Positions 57,706 to 64,000 of a DNA stretch of 64,000 nucleotides are shown here, piece after piece; the stretch's first letter is position 1; every line of letters starts with the position of its first letter. The stretch is from Pelagibacterium sediminicola (GTDB taxonomy: Bacteria; Pseudomonadota; Alphaproteobacteria; Rhizobiales; Devosiaceae), in contig NZ_QMEL01000001.1 in the NCBI RefSeq assembly GCF_003390885.1, forward strand, positions 372,001-436,000. The letters run 5' to 3'. A program made the translations under genes and the position numbers. The notes beneath the pieces are model-generated. The model saw nothing but the letters and a program-made list of their open reading frames with translations. It ran no database searches and was not told the DNA's origin.

Positions 57706-58749
57706 ATGGGTTTCAAGGTCGCTATCGTGGGCGCCACGGGCAATGTGGGGCGCGAGATGCTCGATATTCTCGCCGAGCGCAATTTCCCGGTGTCCGAACT
57801 GGTTCCGCTCGCCTCCTCGCGCTCGGTCGGGCGCGAGGTGAGCTTCGGGGACAAGGTTTTGAAGTGCCGCAACCTCGAGGATTTCGATTTCACCGGCACC
57901 GATTTCGTGCTGATGAGCGCGGGCGGTTCGATTTCCAAGGAGTGGGCGCCCCGGATCGGCGCCATGGGCGCGCTGGTCATCGACAACTCCTCGGCCTGGC
58001 GCTACCATGAGGACGTGCCGCTGATCGTGCCCGAGGTCAATGGCGACGCGCTCGATGCCTATATGGCGAAAAACGAGCGCAAGAACATCATCGCCAACCC
58101 CAATTGCTCGACGGCCCAGCTCGTTATGGCGCTCAAGCCGCTGCACGATCTGGCGACCATCACGCGCGCGGTGGTTTCCACCTACCAGTCGGTCTCGGGC
58201 GCGGGCAAGGAAGGGATGGACGAGCTCTGGGGGCAGACCAAGGGCATTTTCGTCAACGACCAGCCTGAAGCGAGAAAGTTCACCAAGCAGATCGCCTTCA
58301 ACGTCATCCCCCATATCGATGTGTTCATGGAGGACGGCTACACCAAGGAAGAGTGGAAGGTGCTGGCCGAGACCAAGAAGATGCTCGACCCCAGGATCAA
58401 GATTTCGTGCACGGCGGTGCGCGTGCCGGTGTTCGTGGGCCATTCGGAAGCGGTGAACCTTGAATTTGCCAACCCCATCACGCCCGACGAGGCGCGCGAG
58501 GCGCTGCGCGAGGCGCCCGGCATCGTCGTCATCGACAAGCGCGAGGACGGCGGCTATGCCACCCCGGTCGAGGCCAAGGGGGAGGACGCGACCTATGTCA
58601 GCCGCATCCGCGAGGATATAACGGTCGAGAACGGGCTCGCCATGTGGGTCGTTTCCGACAACCTGCGGAAAGGCGCGGCGCTGAACACCATCCAGATCGC
58701 CGAGGCGCTGATCGCGCGCGGGCTCGTGACCAAGAAGGAGGCCGCGTGA
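57706..58749 (+). CDS. asd: Aspartate-semialdehyde dehydrogenase
   Basis: Asd reduces aspartyl phosphate at the branch to lysine/DAP, threonine and methionine. The 347 aa protein has VAIVGATGNVGREML at the N-terminus, the catalytic cysteine in NPNCSTAQLVMAL (~131), STYQSVSGAGKEGMDEL and CTAVRVPVFVGHSEAVNLE with the catalytic histidine. AGAGGA precedes the ATG. The stop shares a base with the next gene (TGATG). Confidence 0.98.
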   Translation: MGFKVAIVGATGNVGREMLDILAERNFPVSELVPLASSRSVGREVSFGDKVLKCRNLEDFDFTGTDFVLMSAGGSISKEWAPRIGAMGALVIDNSSAWRYHEDVPLIVPEVNGDALDAYMAKNERKNIIANPNCSTAQLVMALKPLHDLATITRAVVSTYQSVSGAGKEGMDELWGQTKGIFVNDQPEARKFTKQIAFNVIPHIDVFMEDGYTKEEWKVLAETKKMLDPRIKISCTAVRVPVFVGHSEAVNLEFANPITPDEAREALREAPGIVVIDKREDGGYATPVEAKGEDATYVSRIREDITVENGLAMWVVSDNLRKGAALNTIQIAEALIARGLVTKKEAA

Positions 58750-59057
58750 TGCGCTGGGCCGCGATATTCACCGACCGTCCCGATTCCGGGGACATCAGGA
58801 CCGCCCATATCGAGGCGCATCAGGCTTACTTGCGCAAATACAAGGGCCGGATCACGCTCTGCGGCGCCTTGCGGCCCGAGCCGGGCGGCGCGCCCGCCGG
58901 CGGGCTGTGGCTGTTTGAAGCCGACACCAAGGCCGAGGTCGAGACGATCATCGCCGAGGACCCGTTCCAGGTCCACGGGTTGCGCGCGACCACCGATATC
59001 TACGCCTGGGCCCCCGCGCCGGGGTTCGAGGATGTGGAGATCGCCCCCAGGGGGTGA
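58749..59057 (+). CDS. YciI family protein
   Basis: A 102 aa ferredoxin-like-fold protein of the YciI/DGPF group. It has RTAHIEAHQAYLRKYKGRI (His-Asp-type active pocket, ~17-35), GGLWLFEADTKAEVETIIAEDPFQV and a short C-terminus. Members are often fused or adjacent to other enzymes, and their roles are largely unknown. Translational coupling to asd through TGATG suggests co-regulation. Confidence 0.9.
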   Translation: MRWAAIFTDRPDSGDIRTAHIEAHQAYLRKYKGRITLCGALRPEPGGAPAGGLWLFEADTKAEVETIIAEDPFQVHGLRATTDIYAWAPAPGFEDVEIAPRG

Positions 59058-59130
59058 ACCCATGCCGCCTTGCCGGTCCGTCCGCCTGAAGCGGGCGGAC
59101 CCTTCCCTTTCCCAGCCCCGCCGATAAAAG

Positions 59131-60015
59131 ATGCCCCTTCGCGACGTGCTCATCGCCCTCGTGGTCGTTTCGATCTGGGGCGTCAATTTCACGGTCATCA
59201 AGCTTTCGGTCGCCGAACTGCCGCCCCTGCTGGTGGCGGCGCTGCGTTTCTTTTTTGCCGCCGTGCCGGTCATTTTCTTCATCCCCCGGCCCCAGGCGCC
59301 CTGGTGGCTGGTCATTGCCTACGGGCTTTCGATGGGCTGCGCGCTCTATGCGCTCTTGAACACCTCGATCTATCTCGGCATGCCCGCCTCGCTCGCTTCG
59401 CTGGTTTTGCAGGTGCAGGCGATGTTCACCATCGGGCTGGCGTTTTTCGTTTTTGGCGAGGTGCCGCGCAAGCTGCAAATGGCGGGCGCTGCCGTCGCCT
59501 TTGCCGGGGTCGGGGTGATCGCCGTCGCCCATGGCGGCGGCGGGGGGCTGTCCGCGCTTCTGGTCCTGATGCTGGCGGCGATCGCGTGGGGGATCGCCAA
59601 CAATCTCTCGAAAAAGGCCGGGGCGATCCCGATGATCCCCTTTACGGTCTGGGGGCACGCGGTCGCCACCGTGCCGCTTTTTGCCTTGTCGATGCTGTTC
59701 GAGGGCGGGCCGGGGGTTCTGGGGTACATCGTGCCGCCCAGCCTGTCGGTCGTGGGGCTGATCTGGTTCCTGGCCTATCCGGCAACGCTGCTGGGCTTTG
59801 CCATGTGGTCGGGACTGCTTTCGCGCCATTCGGCGGCAACGGTCGCCCCGTTCACCCTGCTCGTGCCGATCACCGGCATTGCCTCGGGGGTGCTGGTGCT
59901 GGGCGAGCCGATCCATCCCGCCGATGTGGCGGGCGGGGTTCTGGTGCTGATCGGGCTGGCGCTGACGGTGTTCAGGATGGGGCCCAAGCAGGCCGCGGTA
60001 CAGCCCGGCGCGTAA
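59131..60015 (+). CDS. EamA/DMT family transporter
   Basis: A 294 aa protein with ten predicted helices in two EamA repeats. Features are the first-helix WGVNFTVIKLSVAELPPLLVA pattern, YLGMPASLASLVLQVQAMFT, and the second repeat with SRHSAATVAPFTLLVPI and LGEPIHPADVAGGVLVLIGL. DMT exporters move metabolites and amino acids; the substrate is not predictable. It is 73 bases after yciI and may be in the asd operon. It converges on the carbonic anhydrase. Confidence 0.92.
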   Translation: MPLRDVLIALVVVSIWGVNFTVIKLSVAELPPLLVAALRFFFAAVPVIFFIPRPQAPWWLVIAYGLSMGCALYALLNTSIYLGMPASLASLVLQVQAMFTIGLAFFVFGEVPRKLQMAGAAVAFAGVGVIAVAHGGGGGLSALLVLMLAAIAWGIANNLSKKAGAIPMIPFTVWGHAVATVPLFALSMLFEGGPGVLGYIVPPSLSVVGLIWFLAYPATLLGFAMWSGLLSRHSAATVAPFTLLVPITGIASGVLVLGEPIHPADVAGGVLVLIGLALTVFRMGPKQAAVQPGA

Positions 60016-60021
60016 GGTCTT

Positions 60022-60663
60022 TCAGGCGCTGAATTCCGGCCGCGCGAAATCGCCGCTTTCCCCGTTCATGACCCAAAGCTCGCCCGTCGAGATGTCGAAC
60101 CACGCTCCGTGCAGGGAGAGCTGGTCGTCTTCGACGCGTGATTTGACGAACGGGAAGGTCAGGAGATTGTTGAGCGACTGGCGGATGGCGATGCGCTCGA
60201 GCGCGGTCTGCTGTTCGGCGGGGGTCATGAGGTGGTTGGCTTCCACCTTGCCGGCCAGATCCTGGACCATGGTCAGCCATCTGCCGATGAAATCGCCCTC
60301 CGGGGCGTGGCCCGCAGCGGTGGCCAGCGCCCCCGAAATACCCCCGCACCGCCCATGGCCCATGACGACGATATGGGCGACGTTGAGATGGACGACCGCG
60401 AACTCGATGGCCGAGGAGGTGCCGTGAAAGGCCGCGTCGGGCCCGAAGGGGGGCACGAGATTGGCGACGTTGCGCATGACGAAGAGCTGGCCGGGACCGG
60501 CGTCGAAAATGGTTTCGGGGGCCGAGCGGCTGTCGCAGCAGGCGATCACCATGGTGGTGGGGTGCTGGCCGTCCTTGGCAAGACTGCGATAGCGTTCCCC
60601 GCTATAGCGACCCGACATGAAGTTTTGATAGCCCGAGAGGAGAAATCCGGGAAACTCTTGCAT
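60022..60663 (-). CDS. Beta-type carbonic anhydrase
   Basis: A 213 aa zinc enzyme for CO2/bicarbonate interconversion. Zinc ligands are in MVIACCDSRSAPETIF (C-x-D-x-R; ~40-55) and VMGHGRCGGISGAL (histidine and cysteine; ~99-112), and the substrate segment VANLVPPFGPD is present. There is no signal peptide, so it is cytosolic. It is a stand-alone gene convergent with the EamA transporter. Confidence 0.95.
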   Translation of the reverse strand: MQEFPGFLLSGYQNFMSGRYSGERYRSLAKDGQHPTTMVIACCDSRSAPETIFDAGPGQLFVMRNVANLVPPFGPDAAFHGTSSAIEFAVVHLNVAHIVVMGHGRCGGISGALATAAGHAPEGDFIGRWLTMVQDLAGKVEANHLMTPAEQQTALERIAIRQSLNNLLTFPFVKSRVEDDQLSLHGAWFDISTGELWVMNGESGDFARPEFSA

Positions 60664-60770
60664 CGGCGGTCACTTTCGTCTCTGTTTCGCATCGTCGTGG
60701 GTTAGCGATTATGCTTCCCCGGCGGCAAGATCAACCCGCAGTTGCGGATCGGCGCAAACAGGACGTTGCG

Positions 60771-60980
60771 ATGGTTATCTACAGGTTCTTGAGCGGCGAG
60801 GACGATTCGAGCTTCTGCCACAAGGTCACCAAGGCGCTTTCCGAGGGCTGGCTGCTCTATGGCGCGCCCCATTACGTGTTCGACGCGGCTGCAGGAAAAA
60901 TGCGCTGCGGGCAGGCGGTGACCAAGGAGGTCGCCGACCAGACCTACGATCCGGATAAAAAGCTCACCGATTACGCCTGA
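60771..60980 (+). CDS. DUF1737 family small protein
   Basis: A 69 aa cytosolic protein containing the family pattern YRFLSGEDDSSFCHKVTKALSE, GWLLYGAPHYVFD and CGQAVTKEV. The function is unknown. The ATG at 60771 matches family starts; the frame is open 20 codons further upstream without similarity. It converges on the VOC gene with a 9-base gap. Confidence 0.87.
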   Translation: MVIYRFLSGEDDSSFCHKVTKALSEGWLLYGAPHYVFDAAAGKMRCGQAVTKEVADQTYDPDKKLTDYA

Positions 60981-60989
60981 GTGTGTTTT

Positions 60990-61403
60990 TCACGTTTCCC
61001 CCGCAGGGGTGACGACAATGCTGGAGGCGCTCCGGGTTGCCGGGCCGTGCCAGACCGCTTCGATATTGTTGCCGTCGGGATCGAGGATGAAGGCGGCGTA
61101 ATAGCCCGGATGGTAGGGCCGTTCGCCGGGCGCGCCGTTATCGGTGCCGCCCGCGGCGAGCCCGGCGGCGTGGAAACGGGCGACCGTCTCGCGGTCATGG
61201 GCCTGAAAGGCGAGGTGGCAGCGGGTGGTGTAATCGGTCGCGGCATCGACGAAGAGTTCGTCGGCGGCAAAGAACCCTTCGCCCTGATGGGTGATCTCGC
61301 GCCCGACGGCCTCGAGCACGGCCCCGTAAAAGATGCGGCTTTTGGCAAGGTCGGCGACGCGCAGGTGGATGTGGTCGATGAGGCGGCCGCGGTGGAATTC
61401 CAT
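60990..61403 (-). CDS. VOC (glyoxalase/bleomycin resistance) family protein
   Basis: A 137 aa two-repeat beta-alpha-beta-beta-beta protein. Metal-ligand-like residues appear in IDHIHLRVADLAKSRIFYG (His ~11), CHLAFQAHDRETV (His ~63) and YAAFILDPDGNNIEAVWHG (Glu ~115). This corresponds to the uncharacterised dioxygenase/lyase-like VOC subgroup. The substrate is unknown. Its start faces the sdh upstream region. Confidence 0.9.
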   Translation of the reverse strand: MEFHRGRLIDHIHLRVADLAKSRIFYGAVLEAVGREITHQGEGFFAADELFVDAATDYTTRCHLAFQAHDRETVARFHAAGLAAGGTDNGAPGERPYHPGYYAAFILDPDGNNIEAVWHGPATRSASSIVVTPAGET

Positions 61404-61798
61404 TGCAGGGCTCCTTTTCTGCGGGCTGGGGTTTTTCGATTATAGCGCAGGGTGGTTTGAGGATGAACTCTCTGTTTGCAGGGCTGAAAGCTCTGGATTT
61501 GTGGCTGGTGGATAAATTTTTCCAACGTGCTGCCGGTGCTTTTTTGCCGGGCGCGGAAGTTTACCTATTGGGTAAGCGATCCTGACTTTTCCAGCGCTGA
61601 CGGCGGCTTGGGCGCCGCAAGAGGTGGGGAATTTAAATATGACTATTAAAGTCAATATATTAGCCGGGGGGCGATGAGGGTGCGATTCCGACCAAATGTC
61701 TAGTGCGTGCCCTTTGACGAATGGGGAAAGCGGGATTAGACAAGGCAAGGCAAACCGATCCCCGGCCCGCTTTCGGGCGCGGCGGCAAAGAGGCAGCA
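61404..61798 (+). other. Intergenic region upstream of sdhC with AT-rich palindromes
   Basis: This 395-base gap has no firm gene. A 40-codon frame at 61463-61585 (MNSLFAGLKALDLWLVDKFF and onward) has a poor start context and is not claimed. A strikingly AT-rich tract at 61630-61662 contains three adjacent palindromes: ATTTAAAT, GACT-N5-AGTC and AATATATT, which are candidate regulator sites for the sdh operon. A promoter candidate lies at 61714-61742. Confidence 0.5.
61714..61742 (+). promoter_or_regulatory. Candidate promoter of the sdh operon
   Basis: TTGACG (61714-61719) and TAGACA (61737-61742) are separated by exactly 17 bases. The -35 box matches 5 of 6 consensus bases and the -10 box 3 of 6. 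The start codon of sdhC would be about 50 bases downstream of the transcription start. Confidence 0.4.
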
Positions 61799-62182
61799 AT
61801 GGCCCAAATCTTCCGACCGACGTCGCCGCATCTGTCGATCTGGCGCTTCACCCTTACCATGACGCTTTCGATCCTGCACCGAATCCTCGGGGTCGGACTT
61901 TATATCGGCACGCTGCTGGTCATCTTGTGGCTGGGCGCTGCGGCGCTCGGGGACGAGCCCTTGGCCATGGTCAACGGGTTCTTCGCCCACCCCCTGCTCC
62001 AGATCGTGCTGTTTCTCTATACGCTGACGCTGTTCCACCACATGGCGGGGGGCATCAAGCATTTCGTCTGGGATTTCATCCTGGGCTTCGAGGCCGGGCC
62101 GCGCGAGGCGATCAGTATCGCCACCATCGTTTTCTCGGTCGGTCTGACGCTTGCCCTCTGGGCCGTCTTCGTCTGGTTCTGA
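61799..62182 (+). CDS. sdhC: Succinate dehydrogenase cytochrome b556 subunit
   Basis: The 127 aa membrane anchor has three helices (~25-47, ~58-80, ~103-125). The quinone/heme region SPHLSIWRFTLTMTLSILHR (~9-28) and the heme-ligand-containing LFHHMAGGIKHFVWD (~78-92) are diagnostic of SdhC. It is the first gene of sdhCDA(B), with sdhD 11 bases downstream. DUF1674 (SDHAF4) for assembly of this complex is at 44.8 kb. Confidence 0.96.
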   Translation: MAQIFRPTSPHLSIWRFTLTMTLSILHRILGVGLYIGTLLVILWLGAAALGDEPLAMVNGFFAHPLLQIVLFLYTLTLFHHMAGGIKHFVWDFILGFEAGPREAISIATIVFSVGLTLALWAVFVWF

Positions 62183-62193
62183 GGGGGCAGGAA

Positions 62194-62541
62194 ATGGCAC
62201 AATCGAGCAACAAGGGCACTGCGACCTTCATCCGCCAGCGCGTGACCGGCGCGCTCAATATCCCGCTCATCGGGTTTTTCGTCTGGCTGATCGTTTCGCT
62301 GCAGGGCGCGGATCGCGCGCAGATGGTGGCGACGTTCTCCAACCCGGTCGTGTGGCTGCTGATGCTTGCCTTGCTGGGCTCGGCGCTGGTTCACATGCGC
62401 ATCGGGATGAACGAGATCATCGAGGACTATATCCACACCCCCGCGCTGCACAATCTGGCAAGGCTCGCCAACACCATCTTTACCGTCGCGGTCGGCGCCG
62501 TCGCCGCCATTTCAGTTCTCGTTCTCGCCTTCGGAGGCTGA
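62194..62541 (+). CDS. sdhD: Succinate dehydrogenase membrane anchor subunit
   Basis: A 115 aa three-helix anchor. It has FIRQRVTGALNIPLIGFFVW near the start and HMRIGMNEIIEDYIH (~67-81), where the histidine is the expected heme b ligand and the D-Y pair lies at the ubiquinone site. GGGGGCAGGAA is a good ribosome-binding site. The stop is 6 bases from sdhA. Confidence 0.95.
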   Translation: MAQSSNKGTATFIRQRVTGALNIPLIGFFVWLIVSLQGADRAQMVATFSNPVVWLLMLALLGSALVHMRIGMNEIIEDYIHTPALHNLARLANTIFTVAVGAVAAISVLVLAFGG

Positions 62542-62547
62542 CACATC

Positions 62548-64000
62548 ATGGCTTCGGCTTACAATATCATCGACCATGCCTATGACGTGGTTGTGGTCGG
62601 CGCGGGTGGCGCGGGCTTGCGCGCAACGCTGGGCATGGCCGAGCAGGGCTTTTCGACTGCCTGCGTCACCAAGGTTTTCCCGACCCGCAGCCATACGGTG
62701 GCAGCCCAAGGCGGGATCGCCGCGTCGCTCTCCAATATGGGGCCCGATAGCTGGCAGTGGCACATGTACGACACCGTCAAGGGGTCGGACTGGCTGGGCG
62801 ATAATGACGCCATGGAATATCTGGCGCGCGAAGCCCCGCAGGCGGTTTATGAGCTGGAACATTACGGGGTGCCCTTTTCGCGCACCGAAGAGGGCAAGAT
62901 CTACCAGCGCCCGTTTGGCGGGCACATGCAGAACTATGGCGATGGCCCCCCGGTGCAGCGCACCTGCGCCGCGGCCGACCGCACGGGCCATGCGATCCTG
63001 CACACGCTTTACGGCCAGTCGCTCAAGAACAATGCCGAGTTCTTCGTTGAATATTTCGCCATTGACCTGTTGATGAGCGATGACGGGCAATGCCAGGGCG
63101 TCATCGCCTGGAAGCTCGACGACGGCACGCTGCACCGGTTCCGCGCCAAGATGGTGGTGCTGGCGACCGGGGGCTATGGCCGGGCCTATTTCTCGGCGAC
63201 CAGCGCCCACACCTGCACCGGCGACGGCAACGGCATGGCGGCGCGGGCCGGGCTGCCCTTGCAGGACATGGAGTTTGTCCAGTTCCACCCCACGGGCATT
63301 TATGGTTCAGGGTGCCTCATCACCGAGGGCGCGCGCGGCGAGGGCGGCTATCTCGTCAACGCCGAGGGCGAGCGCTTCATGGAGCGCTATGCTCCCAACG
63401 CCAAGGACCTTGCCAGCCGCGACGTCGTCTCGCGCTGCATGACGCTCGAAATCCGCGAGGGGCGGGGCGTCGGCCCCAAGAAGGATCACATCTTCCTTCA
63501 TCTCGACCATCTTGACCCGGCGGTCCTGCACGAACGCCTGCCGGGGATTTCCGAGAGCGCGAAAATCTTTGCCGGGGTCGATCTCACCCGCGACCCCATC
63601 CCGGTCATCCCCACCGTCCACTACAATATGGGCGGGGTGCCCACGACCTATTGGGGCGAGGCGATCGACCCGCGCAATGGCGGGCCGGACGCAACGGTTC
63701 CCGGCCTGATGGCGGTGGGCGAGGCGGGCTGCGCCTCGGTCCACGGCGCCAACCGGCTGGGCTCGAACTCGCTGATCGACCTCGTGGTCTTCGGACGCGC
63801 CGCCGCGATCCGGGCGGGTGAAATCGTCGACCGCAACGCGGCGATCCCCGAAACCAGCCGCGCCGCCGAAGACAAGATCCTGGCGCGGTTCGACAGGCTG
63901 CGCCACGCCAGCGGGTCGACCCCGACCGCCCAGTTCCGCGAAAAGATGCAGCGTGCCATGCAGGAGGACGCCGCCGTCTTCCGCACCCAGGAAACGCTCG
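62548..64000 (+). CDS. sdhA: Succinate dehydrogenase flavoprotein subunit (3' end outside window)
   Basis: The first 484 residues of SdhA (full length about 600) are present; the frame is open to the window edge. The FAD dinucleotide motif [16 protein letters not shown] (~15-30), the histidine that carries covalent FAD in [15 protein letters not shown] (~49-63), and the active-site [20 protein letters not shown] (~249-268) are intact. [19 protein letters not shown] (~394-412) completes the FAD domain. It oxidises succinate to fumarate; sdhB is expected next. Confidence 0.98.
   Translation, partial: MASAYNIIDHAYDVVVVGAGGAGLRATLGMAEQGFSTACVTKVFPTRSHTVAAQGGIAASLSNMGPDSWQWHMYDTVKGSDWLGDNDAMEYLAREAPQAVYELEHYGVPFSRTEEGKIYQRPFGGHMQNYGDGPPVQRTCAAADRTGHAILHTLYGQSLKNNAEFFVEYFAIDLLMSDDGQCQGVIAWKLDDGTLHRFRAKMVVLATGGYGRAYFSATSAHTCTGDGNGMAARAGLPLQDMEFVQFHPTGIYGSGCLITEGARGEGGYLVNAEGERFMERYAPNAKDLASRDVVSRCMTLEIREGRGVGPKKDHIFLHLDHLDPAVLHERLPGISESAKIFAGVDLTRDPIPVIPTVHYNMGGVPTTYWGEAIDPRNGGPDATVPGLMAVGEAGCASVHGANRLGSNSLIDLVVFGRAAAIRAGEIVDRNAAIPETSRAAEDKILARFDRLRHASGSTPTAQFREKMQRAMQEDAAVFRTQETL

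Noticed and set aside
61463-61585. 40-codon ORF upstream of sdhC
   Set aside because: Only a GAGG overlapping the start, no family resemblance and codon use unlike neighbouring genes; not called as a gene.

Overview
The window is a 64 kb stretch of high-GC chromosome densely packed with single-copy housekeeping genes. It comes from an alphaproteobacterium, most likely of the order Hyphomicrobiales, perhaps Devosiaceae-like; the order and especially the family are inference. The evidence is the set of lineage-typical genes: the giant NAD-glutamate dehydrogenase, DUF2794, two IalB-family exported proteins, an alphaproteobacterial Mic60 next to hemY/hemD/hemC, DUF1674 (SDHAF4), a heparinase II/III-like gene beside purH, and the dapF-mtaB-ftsY and ffh-rpsP-rimM-trmD-rplS clusters. 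No prophage, transposase, integrase, CRISPR array or rRNA gene was seen.

Layout. 0-11.3 kb: 3' end of NAD-GDH, a degenerate GGDEF membrane protein, then a minus-strand run with a zincin, leuC, ppa, clpS, typA and argG. 11.5-20.2 kb: LysE exporter, YqaE, rlmN, two IalB paralogs, thpR, a BI-1 membrane protein, DUF2794, a gene-free segment with five hairpins and a plus-strand terminator (candidate new RNA), a DUF1223 thioredoxin-fold protein, selO and a small secreted protein. 20.4-30.2 kb: the rplS/trmD/rimM/rpsP/ffh block, a soluble chemoreceptor, and dapF-mtaB-ftsY-yciB. 30.2-36 kb: ccmABCDG (cytochrome c maturation) and acnA. 36-45 kb: a decayed transporter, tRNA-Thr(CGT) with a decayed copy, hemY-mic60-hemD-hemC, then tsaD-gpsA-EVE-DUF1761. 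45-55 kb: SDHAF4, htpX, rsmB, heparinase-like, purH, deoD, leuD, a second glutamate dehydrogenase and leuB. 55.7-64 kb: luciferase-like oxidoreductase, PagL-like lipid A deacylase, asd, YciI, an EamA transporter, carbonic anhydrase, small proteins, and sdhCDA running off the right edge.

How the genes work together. Respiration and heme are strongly represented: aconitase and succinate dehydrogenase with its assembly factor, heme synthesis (hemC, hemD, hemY) and heme export for cytochrome c. Amino-acid synthesis is represented by leuB, leuC and leuD (leuC lies about 45 kb from leuDB), argG, asd, dapF and two unrelated glutamate dehydrogenases. Translation and protein targeting include ffh and ftsY, S16, L19, tRNA and rRNA modification enzymes and typA.

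The most notable non-coding signals are the five-hairpin RNA candidate (17.23-17.45 kb), a three-copy MITE-like element with TA-flanked terminal inverted repeats that in two copies abuts and forms the TAG stop codon of a neighbouring gene, a Thr/Lys-rich short ORF in the leader of asd, a perfect 15-bp inverted repeat at 44.5 kb, and a second three-copy palindromic intergenic repeat.
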